From: Allomyces macrogynus ATCC 38327
Taxonomy: Eukaryota > Blastocladiomycota > Blastocladiomycetes > Blastocladiales > Blastocladiaceae
DNA length: 41,601 bases
NCBI GenBank assembly: GCA_000151295.1
Contig: GG745329.1
Coordinates: 208,014-249,614, forward strand
Direction of reading: 5' to 3'
Shown here: positions 33,275 to 41,601 of the stretch, piece after piece
How the letters are laid out: each line of letters begins with the position of its first letter
How positions within the stretch are numbered: the first letter of the stretch is position 1
Made by a program: the position numbers and the translations under genes
The notes under the pieces: generated by a model
What the model was told of the DNA's origin: nothing
The model's input: only the letters and a program-made list of their open reading frames with translations
Database searches by the model: none

Positions 33275-35075
33275 CTAGCTCTGCCGCGTCAGCGGCCGCC
33301 GCACGCGCTGTGCCTCGGCCATTTCCTCTTCATCATCCATTTCGTCGTCAAACCCGCTCGCTCCATCCGTGGCTGTCGTCGGGTGACGATGATGCATCAC
33401 CGCGTCGACCGCAAACTCGGGCGCCGTCACCCACACGTCGGTCCGCGCCAATGATGCCGCTGAAACGGTTTCGTGATGGAAACTCGGACGCGGCTGCAAC
33501 GGCATATTCTCGCTCGCCCAGCGACTTCCCGCCGACCCGGGAGTCGCCGGTCCATCACCCCACGCGCCCGACGCGGCCCAGCGGCCCAGAACGAGGCCGT
33601 TGGCCGCGCTCACATGCGAGTGCGATACTTGGTGGTCGTCCGGGACTTGCCCACCCGGCGCGGTCACGGCAGCGGCGATGGCCAATGACGTCGTCGACTT
33701 GTTTACAGACGGCAAGTGCGTCGCGCTACTGCCTGACGGCGCGGGCGACCGCGCCTTGGCGTGCGGGTCTGCGGTGCCCATGAGCTTGGCAACGGCCACC
33801 GCCGCCTCGGACGCGGTCAGGTCGATGCGCAGGTGAAGCGGGACGGGCAAAGCGACATCGGTCGGTTCCAACGGCACGGGCGGCGAGTCGTCCTCAAGTT
33901 CCCGCGCGGGCGAGCCTGTCGAAGACCACGACCACCGCGAGTCGCCGACGCGTTCGCCGCCGTTCCGCGTCGCGGACGCCGACGGGGTGTCGGAGGATCC
34001 GGTACTTGCCGGGCGGAGTCGTTCGAGCGCGAGTGTCGACGCGTAGATGGCGGCGCAGTTTTCGAGAGAGTATTCGAGCGCAAAGAAGCGGCCAAACACG
34101 CTGAAGATGCCGAGAATTGACGCGGTAGTCTGGACAAGAATTGAGCGTCAGCATCCACGAAAGTGTGACAGAGAGAAAAGGACCGCAAGAGATACGCACC
34201 ACAAACAGAATTACGAGCACAATCTTGAACAACAGCATCAGAACGGCCGCTTCGAGCCGTCTGCTGTGCTCGTCGCGCTGCGTGCCTGGCGTGTGCATCT
34301 TGCGCATCGCCAGCACATGCTGCACCATGGGCCGCACCAGGACGAATAGAATGATGAGGTACATCGTAACAAATACTGCTTTGCCAGCGACGTTCATCGT
34401 GCGGTCGTACTGCATCGCGCACACGCCTGTAGCGGCTTGCTGGTCGAGGTTCCACGAGAGCAAGGAGGTCGACCCCATGATCAACCCCATGGCCACGGCA
34501 ACGAGAATAAACAATGCCGCGCGCTTGAACTTGCGTCGGTAGGCCGGCACGAGCATGGTCGATTGCAAAATGAGCACGGCGCTGGATGGCACGACGAGCA
34601 GCGTATAAAGAATGGCCGAGAAGACCACAATGGCGACACAGTCCAAATGACGGCCGAGATGTTGGACAAGAAACAGAATCTGGTTCGCGACGTGTATGGT
34701 CGCCGCAAACAGCTGCAACTTGGCGAGCCGAGGCTTGGTCCACCACGTCTCACGACGGTGATGGGATTTGCGGTCCGTCAGGCGGGTCGTGGCTGTCCCT
34801 GGAGTCTGAACGGGCGCGGCGGGGCGCGTCGCTGCCAACTGCTGCTTGACGTGGCTGCGGACCGCGAGCGTACGATGCAGCGTGTACGCGTTCCACGCCA
34901 GCAGCGCGATCGCGACGAGCAAAAAGAAAATCAGGCCGATGAGCACGGCCAAGTCGTAGTTCCAGGGCAATGTCGCGTGCGTGCTCCCAGTCGCGTCAGT
35001 CGCGGCGGCGACCACTTCAGCATGCGCGTAGCGAAGGCTCGCATGCTTGCCATCGATGGCGGCAGCAGTGGGCAT
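33275..35075 (-). CDS. Orphan seven-TM receptor-like protein, array member 5
   Basis: Predicted 576 residues; exon 1 35075-34200 (292 codons), exon 2 34129-33275, phase 0, donor GTGCGT. LPWNYD is at 36-41; TM1 about 42-62; TM2 118-138; Cys146 (RHLDC); TM3 151-173; TM4 186-205; Cys219 (TGVCAM); TM5 231-248; TM6 274-300; TM7 about 310-327 ending ASTLALERLRP. Tail motif LRIDLTASEAAVAVAKLMG at 392-410. It is closest to member 6: both have QHLGRH after TM2, MHTPG or LHTPG in the TM5-TM6 loop, and APEFAV in the distal tail. The tail ends with an acidic stretch (DDEMDDEEEMAEA) followed by RVRRPLTRQS. The RVASGVWV motif of members 1 and 3 is present only as WAASGAWG. TM3 is followed by AYRRKFKRA in place of AWRRPFKRA. 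Confidence 0.78.
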
Positions 35076-36013
35076 GGCTCTCGCGTCCGGAAGCGTCGTG
35101 ATCAAGGGCGCATCGTGTCAATGTGACGGCCCGTGGCGAGGGCAGGGCTCGTTGTCACTGCGCGCGGGGGGAGAGAGTGAGGTAAAACGTTGAAGCGGAG
35201 CGGTGGCGCTGCGGGCCCTCGTCGCGGTGCTCCCCTTGTTGTCGTTTTCGGCGGCCAGAATCGGTCCGCGCGTCACGATCTCTACCGCTTGCATGAGCGG
35301 AAGCGTCTCGCCACTTGGAGCTTCTGGCTGGGCCACAGTTGAACCCTCGCCATCACTGCGACCGACGAGGGCGGCGCCTCACGACCGCACCCACGTGCCG
35401 AAGAAAACCGGAAGGACGTGGATGAAAGCCCCGATTACCTTTCGGCGCGGCACTCTCCGTGCTCGAAGTTGTCGTCGAGGCGCTTCAAAATCTCGTGATG
35501 TGTACGGCCATAGTGATTTGGCGGCCGGTTTGCCATCGACCGGTTAGCGCGCACCAGGACGCGTTTGATCGCTAACGATGCTGATTAACGGCCTGTGCAC
35601 GACAGGCCCGATGTTGAGCGCGCTGTGCATGCGTCCTTTCGACTGCAGGCAATCACTGGTGTCGAAATGGCGTTTGGTACGCAAGGACACGATACATTTT
35701 GCACTCCAAAATCACGCCGGCGATGACGGGAAAGAAAAAACGGCACGAAAAATTACAGACACAACTGCGACTGCCGCGCGCGAGCGGCAGTCGGGAGAGT
35801 CGGGATCAAAACTAACAGAGCGAGGTCGTGGAGGGTTGACTCGGGTACAGCCACGGATCCCAAATGAACCAACAAGAAAACAAAAACGGGTCATGACATC
35901 TATGCGCCAGCGCGGAACGTCGCTACAGAGTCGTGGCGCAGGCGTCGCTAATGCTTTTCCACCGGAAACCAAGAGCCGGAAGCGGCCCGGCGCACTGCTA
36001 CGCTGTGCACGCG
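35076..36013. other. Array spacer between members 5 and 6
   Basis: About 0.94 kb, the shortest spacer, with the promoter of member 5 and the 3' flank of member 6. A purine-rich plus-strand stretch at 35720-35890 stands out. No gene supported. Confidence 0.45.
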
Positions 36014-37788
36014 CTAAGACCTCCTAGCAAGCGGCTGTCGCTCGCGCTGCGACTCTTCACCGTCTTCCATCTCGCCAAACGCGTCCACCTCGTCGTGCGC
36101 CGTCTTGCGCCGCAAATGCGTGTCCGTCTCCACGGCAAACTCGGGTGCTGTTGCACGCCCATCCCGCCGTGCCGAGGACGCGTCGTGGAACGAGTCGCGA
36201 TGACTCGCGTGGTCGCGCAAAGTCACGTCGATCTCGCTGACGGCGAACTGAAACCTGGTGGACAACGCGTGGACGCCCAAACCGACCTCGGCCGCCGTGA
36301 CCGACGTCGACGACACGATCATATCCGTGCCCGACGGCACGCGCCGAATGCCGTGCAGCGGCGTGATGAGCAACGGCGCGCGTGCTGCTGGTCGAGCCTT
36401 TTCGTCGGGTGCCGGCGAGGTTGACAAGAGCTTGGCCACGGCTGCTGCCGACTCGGGCGCCGGCAAGCTGATGCGCCCGGGTGTGAACGCGGCAGGCCCA
36501 GTTGTTCGCGCCGGGGACAGTGGGTGAATTTCCGTGTCGTCGCCCGACTGCTGCTGCGCGCTGGACGTGGACCACGGCACCCACGTCGCTCCCGAATCTC
36601 CGGTCGTGGTGGCGCGCGTGGCGTCCTCGCTGTCGTCGCCCGTGATGGACGCCGAGTCGTCGGTTGATCCAGTCGGCACAGAGCGGAGTCGCCGGTCGAG
36701 GGCAAGCGTCGACGCGTAGACCGTGGCCACGTTTTGTAGCGAAAATTCGAGGACCGTGAACCGGCCCGTCGCGTCGAGGATGCCGAGAATCGATCCTAGC
36801 GTCTATATACCAGGGGGGCGAGAATCGAGGTGAGAAATGGAAATGGCGCAACGCGGCCTTCTGCCAACTGGTGGAGAAGATAAAGTACACGTACCACAAT
36901 CAAAATGACCAGCACGAGTTTGATGAGAAGCGACAAAACGACGGCCTCGAGACGGCGGCTGTGCTCACTGCGCTGCATCCCCGGAGTGTGCAGCTTGCGC
37001 ATCTCCAACACATGGCGCACCATGGGCCGCACCAACACGAGCAATATGATCAGGTACATGCACACGAAAACGGCTTTTCCGACCACGTTCAGCGTGCGAT
37101 TGTACTGGATCGAGCAAACGCCAAGCGTCGAAAACAGGGCGCGATCCCAAGACATCAGCGCCGTTGATCCGGAGATGAGCGCCATGGCCACCGCGACGAG
37201 CACAAACAACAGCGAGCGCTTGAACATGCGGCGCCAGGCCGGCACGAGCATGGTCGACCGCAAAATTAGGACCGCGCTCGACGGTACGATCATGAGCGTG
37301 TAGAGCACGATTGACATGGCGCCGATCCACGCGCAATCCATGTGCCGGCCGAGATGCTGGACGAGAAAGTAGATCTGGTTCGCGACGTGCATGATCGCGG
37401 AAAACAACTGCAGCTTCGCGAGCCTGGTCTTGGTCCACCAATGGCGCGCGCCGGGTGCGCGATTTTTCATTGCTGCGCGCCGTGTTGCTGCGGTGGTGGC
37501 CGTGGCGGCCGCCCCGGGCGTGCCGACGGCGCGCGACAGTTCGTGGTGGTGGTTGGCGAGCATGCGGTGCAGCGTGTAGGCATTCCACCCGAAGAGGAGA
37601 ATCGCGACGAGCAAAAAGAAGACGAGACCTACGAAGATTGGTAGATCATAGTCCCAGGGCACGGTCGGCTTGCCGCTGGTGTTGGCCGCGGCGAGCACCA
37701 CCTCCTTGAACGGATCAAAAGGTTCGGCGCGCGGCGAGTCGCCAAATTGGTGACGATGAGTCGCCTCGAGCAGTAGGATCGGTGCCAT
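36014..37788 (-). CDS. Orphan seven-TM receptor-like protein, array member 6
   Basis: Predicted 560 residues; exon 1 37788-36895 (298 codons), exon 2 36802-36014, phase 0, donor GTACGT. It is the 5'-most copy of the array. VPWDYD is at 43-48, Cys152 (RHMDC) and Cys225 (LGVCSI) are the extracellular pair, and PSSAVLILRSTMLVPAWRR follows TM3. TM7 ends ASTLALDRRLR. Its tail motif is the most diverged (GRISLPAPESAAAVAKLLS, about 407-425): the LRIDL part is changed while the AxAVAKL part is kept. It ends with an acidic segment and QPLARRS, a variant of the basic end of members 2 and 5. The start at 37788 is the first ATG in frame and begins MAPILLLEAT, resembling MAPTLLITTE of member 3, which supports both start choices. 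Confidence 0.78.
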
Positions 37789-38729
37789 GGTCGTGGGTTC
37801 GTGCGGCAGGGACGTCAGGTCGCGGATCAACGGGCAGGGACGGGGGAGGCGTTGCACGGTTGCTGGCGGTTCGCGGATCAGATCGAGCGTTGCACGGTGG
37901 TCACTTCGTCGGGAGGACAGGACCCGCGGTGGCGGTCGTTGGCAGGGCAGGCCCGACGAGAGAGCGAGCGCTCGTTTCGACTGGCAGGGAGCGCGAGGGT
38001 GTCGAGCAAATTTATCGGCCGGGTCGGTTGTGCGCGGAGCTCGGACTGGACCTCGACGAGCCTCTGCTGGTGCTCACGCTTGGATCGGCTTGCGGTTACT
38101 GATCGCGCAGTCCGCATGGTTCGTGTCGCCGATGGCCGTCGACGTTGTCAGCGCTGGAGGGGAAATTTGACCGGCGCACCCGATCCGCGCTCGGTGAGCC
38201 TGCCCACGTGTGTGTGCCCTTGGTCGGCTGGCGCCGATGCGGCTGAAGCAGGTGTGAAGTGTTTGCGGCGCGATGGACATCGGGCCGGCTTGGCTGTGCC
38301 GCAGGGCCTTCGCCCGCATGGGCAGGGATTGTCCGGCTGCGGTTCGCACTTGGAGGAACGCAGAACGAGTGCGGGACGAGGGACGCCTGCCACGATCGAA
38401 CCGGGCTCGTGGCGGCGCGTGCGGACGCGCCGTTGGAGGGCCGATGAGATGGCCTGCCACGGCTATCCGGACACACGTGGCTTCTGCATCGCCCCAGCAC
38501 AACGCGTTCCGCCTGCGCACAGCAAGTGCCTGGGCGATCACCCCACGGTCCTCCCCGGTTCTCCATTCGCACTGACCGACTTTCGTCCGCGACGACTTGG
38601 TGCCTGATACGACCGGGACGGGGCCCTGACTGATACTTCGGGGAGGATTGCGTAAGGATGTATTTCGCACAGCAGCGTCCTTCTTATGTAGGAAGACGCC
38701 TCACACTATGCGTCTAATTGGGGACCACG
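37789..38729. other. Region between receptor array and retrotransposon
   Basis: About 0.94 kb containing the member 6 promoter and, at its right end, probably the remainder of the retrotransposon 3' LTR, whose outer end I cannot fix. A long plus-strand frame at 37801-38607 has no family features and is regarded as noncoding. Confidence 0.4.
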
Positions 38730-38792
38730 TGTTGGCAGGGCGCAAGCGGGGGACGCTTGCATACGCGCCAACAACTCCCTCCCTGCCCGTCC
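38730..38792 (-). repeat. Candidate polypurine tract and start of 3' LTR with a compound inverted repeat
   Basis: On the minus strand, after the retrotransposon stop, a purine run (ACGGGCAGGGAGGGAG, 38775-38790) is followed by TGTTGGC at 38773, the usual order of polypurine tract then LTR start (TG). The first 44 bases form a nested hairpin: TGTTGGC pairs with GCCAACA, and inside it GCAAGCG pairs with CGCTTGC. The matching 5' LTR lies outside the window, so LTR length and outer end are not determined. Confidence 0.4.
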
Positions 38793-38853
38793 GAGGCGCG
38801 CGACGCGTCGGATCCACGATCGATCCTCCACTCAACCACAACACCACCAACCA

Positions 38854-41601
38854 CTACTGCAGCGACCGCAACACCGTCGCCGTCGGCTTGCCGGCCTTGA
38901 CGCCCGACAGCACCTGCACGCCCGGCGTCTGCGCCCGATACTCGCGCCACTTGACGACCGCGTCCGCGTCCTCGCGCAAGTCCTCGGCGCGTTCCCACGT
39001 CGACTCCTTGATCGCGCGCTGCTGCCACTTGATCAAGTACAGCGTGTCGCCCTCGCCGCGCCGGCCCGTCATGCCTTCGCGCAGCACGCACTCGGGCTCG
39101 TCGGCCGTCGCCGGTGCCCATCCGTGCTCGTCGTCGGTGCCGTCGTTGCCCGCGTACGGCCGACCCGGAAATCGTGCCAAGTCCAGCTCGCGATACGGTT
39201 TCAGCAGCTCGACGTGGAACGTCGGGTGCACCTTGTACCCGGCTGGCAATCCGAGCCTGCACGCGCGACCGCCACCGACCACGGCCTCGACGTTAAACGG
39301 GCCAATGAACTTGGGCAGTAACTTACGCGACGTCAGCTCCGTGCCTGATGCTGTGCGCGCCGCAATGTTCTTGGTCGAGAGCCACACGCGGTCGCCGACG
39401 AGGTACTCGACGTGCTTGCGGTGCTGGTTGACTTGCATCACCATGGCCGCGCGCGATCGATCCAGGCTCACCCGAGCATCTCGCGTCGCTGCGTCGAGCT
39501 GCTCCGCCATGCGCTCGAGCTGCGGTACCGGGATATTGTTGCCGAGCATGATCTCGACCGGCCCGCGTGGCACAACGCCCCACAGCTCGAATGGCGACTT
39601 GCCCGTCGGCTCGGCGCGCGAGTTGTTGTAGGCGAACTCGACAAACGGCAGGTATGTCGGCCAGTTGGTGCGCTGCGCGTTGACGAAATGCCGCAGCATC
39701 GACTGCACCGTGCGATTCGCGACTTCGGCCTGGCCGTCAGACTGTGGATGATACGCTGTCGACATCGCTAACCGCGTGCCCAACCGCCGCCAAAGCGCTT
39801 CCCAAAACGCAGACGCGAACCGCGGGTCACGGTCGCTCACGATGCAGTCGGGCAAGCCAAAATCGGGCAAGACGTACCGAATGTACAAGCGCGCAAGCCC
39901 TTCGGCGTCCGTCGTCATGACCGTCGGGATCACGCGCAACCGCTTCGTCAACGCGCACACGAGCGTGACGATGGCGTCTTTTCCGCCCTCCCCGTCTGGA
40001 AGCTTGCCGATCAGGTCGATGTTGATTCGGCCCCACGGCCGATCCGGTACAGGAAGCGGTCGCAGCAGGCCGTCGGTCTTGCCGATCTTGGGCTTGTTGG
40101 CCTGGCAGCTCACGCACGTCCGCACATAGGCCTCGACGTCGGCCGCCATGCCACGCCAGTAGCACCACCGACGCAGCAGGTCGAGCGTGCGACGCGCGCC
40201 CATGTGCCCGGCGAGCGGCGTGTCGTGGGCCTCGGACAGCCACAAGGTGCGCAGCTCGCGGTCGTTTGGGATGAGCGGCACCCGCCGCGCCTCGCCACTG
40301 ACCTCCACGAACTTGAACAGGATCCCGTCGTCGGCGACGTACCCCGCGGGCGGCTGCTCGAGCATCGCGTGCAACCGTCGATCCGCCGCCGTCGCGGCCA
40401 CGACGCGCCGCATCATGTCTGGCTCGACTTCTGGTCGAACCCCTTGCACGAGATCCTCGGCGGGCTCTTGCGCGTGCTCGCCCTCGACCGCAATCGCCAT
40501 GGTCTCGTCGTGCTTGTGCGACCGCCGTACCTGCAGTACCGCGAATTTCCCGTCCTCGCCTTTGTATAATGGCACCGCCGCGACGCGCAACGCACCGTTG
40601 GCACCGCGCGCGAGTGGTGTGTACAGCGCGTCGGCAAGCAGCGACCCGTCCGGTCGCAAGTCCGGCCGTCGCGACAGCGCGTCAGCGTGCGGCATGCGCT
40701 CGCCCTTCTCGTACTTGATTTCCAGATCGTACTCGGCGAGCGACGACAGCCACCGCACTTGCCGTCCATTGAGCTCGCGCTGCGTCGCAAAGTACTCAAG
40801 CGTGCGGTGGTCCGAGTTGCACCGCACCGACTTGCCGTGCACGTACGTGCGCCACCGATTCAACGCGGCGACGATTGCCAGTAACTCGCGGTCGTGGACC
40901 GGGTACGCGCGTTCCGGTGGCTTCAACTTGCGACTGAAATATTCGATCGGTCGCCCATTCTGCTGTAGCACCGCGCCGACGGCGAACCCGCTCGCGTCGG
41001 TCGTGATCTCGAAATCGCCGTCCTCGTCAGGCAGCACCAGCACCGGCACCGACGACAGCGCGTCCTTGAGCGCGCGGAACGCTGCGTCGGCCGCGGCTGA
41101 CCATTCGTACGTGACGTCGTCGGCGAGCAAGTCCGTCAGCGGGTGCGCGAGCTCGGCGAATCCATTGACAAATCGCGCGTAGTAGTTGGCGAGCCCGATG
41201 AACCCGCGCAACTCCTTCTGGTCCTTGGGCACGGGCCAATCGCGCACTGCCGCGACCTTGGCTGGGTCGACATGCACGCCGTCGCGGTCCACGAAATGAC
41301 CAAGGTACTCGACCCGCTCCTTGAAAAACTCGCACTTGCTCGGCTTGACATGGAACTCGTTCTTGCGTAGCACCTCGAGCACCTGCCGAACGTGGCGCTC
41401 ATGCTCAGCCTTGGTCTTCGAGTAGATCAAGATGTCGTCGAGGAACACGACGACGAACCGGTCGAGGTACGGCTCAAACACCTGGTTCATGGCGCGCATG
41501 AACGTCGATGGTGCGTTGCACAAGCCGAAGCTGAGCACGCGCCACTCGAACGTCCCGTACCGCGTCACGAACGCGTCTTGTGCACGTCCGACTCGTCATG
41601 C
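38854..41601 (-). CDS. Ty3/gypsy Pol polyprotein, C-terminal part: RT, RNase H, integrase, chromodomain
   Basis: The frame is open from 41595 to the stop at 38854. Counting from the GTG codon at 41568, it holds: the RT palm with the FLDD active site (about residue 42); RNase H at about 185-300 with its four acidic positions (TDAS, DRELL, SDHRT, HADALS); the integrase HHCC zinc finger at about 448-488 (HDTPLAGH and CVSC); the integrase core at 510-630 with Asp in NIDLIG, Asp in SDRDPRF and Glu in QAEVANRT; a GPY/F module (KFIGPF, then HPTFHVELLKPY) at about 750-792; and a chromodomain at about 826-877 (YLIKWQ, ESTWER). The chromodomain would target integration to modified chromatin. Upstream of 41568, Ty3-like sequence (ESDVHKT) continues only in another frame and a TGA at 41596-41598 closes this one. 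That indicates a 1-nt loss near 41575, by mutation or sequencing error. Confidence 0.9.

Larger units (their letters stand above)
38730..41601 (-). mobile_element. Ty3/gypsy LTR retrotransposon of the chromovirus type (3' half)
   Basis: The domain order RT, RNase H, integrase, GPY/F, chromodomain defines a Metaviridae chromovirus. The visible part runs from within RT to the probable start of the 3' LTR. Gag, protease, the N-terminal RT and the 5' LTR lie beyond the right edge. It sits less than 1 kb from the 5'-most receptor-like gene, in the same orientation. Most of the frame is intact, so the insertion is fairly young, but a frame break occurs at the window edge. Confidence 0.9.

Noticed and set aside
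21735..37788. Microbial rhodopsin or known fungal GPCR (Ste2, Ste3, Gpr1, cAMP-receptor-like)
   Set aside because: No retinal-binding Lys motif in TM7 and none of the signature motifs of those classes.
37801..38607. Plus-strand open frame of 268 codons between array and retrotransposon
   Set aside because: No domain, no membrane segment and erratic composition; lies over the member 6 promoter and probable LTR.
1..41601. tRNA, rRNA genes and CRISPR arrays
   Set aside because: No cloverleaf with A and B boxes, no rRNA-like segment and no regularly spaced repeats were seen; a covariance-model scan was not possible here.

Overview
The window is nuclear DNA from a GC-rich fungus. The evidence is short GT-AG introns (mostly about 60-75 nt), one-gene transcription units on both strands, and eukaryote-only proteins: an FG nucleoporin with a GLEBS motif, RBM25, an FHA tail-anchored protein, a FAM210-type mitochondrial protein and an Mrn1-type RNA-binding protein. 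A Ty3/gypsy chromovirus is also present. The Mrn1-like and Pho80/Pcl-cyclin-like genes point to Fungi. An early-diverging zoosporic lineage such as Blastocladiomycota is my guess and cannot be proven from this sequence.

Layout. 1-20.4 kb is an ordinary housekeeping neighbourhood. In order it holds: a Nup98-type nucleoporin (minus, cut by the left edge), a ZIP9-like zinc transporter (minus), a small CHCH protein resembling the complex I assembly factor NDUFAF8 (plus), an RBM25-like splicing factor (minus), a BTB-domain helical-repeat protein with several reading-frame breaks (plus), a SLMAP/Far-type FHA tail-anchored protein in seven exons (plus), a FAM210/DUF1279 mitochondrial protein (minus), a Pho80/Pcl-like cyclin (plus) and a four-RRM Mrn1-like protein with a polyglutamine tract (minus).

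21.7-37.8 kb is the unusual part: six head-to-tail paralogues on the minus strand, each with two exons and separated by spacers of about 0.94-1.27 kb. Each encodes a predicted seven-transmembrane protein with an extracellular N terminus, a conserved pair of extracellular cysteines placed as in GPCRs, and a 230-280 residue cytoplasmic tail carrying a conserved motif of the form LRIDLxxSEAAxAVAKL. I do not recognise the family. Member 4 carries a 17-nt net deletion in TM2 that breaks its frame; the other five are intact. The array looks like a lineage-specific expansion of orphan receptor-like proteins.

38.7-41.6 kb is the 3' half of a Ty3/gypsy retrotransposon (RT, RNase H, integrase, GPY/F module, chromodomain) on the minus strand, running off the right edge, with a frame break in the RT region at the edge.

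The genes do not form an operon or pathway. The likely functional unit is the receptor-like array, whose ligand and signalling partners cannot be read from the sequence.
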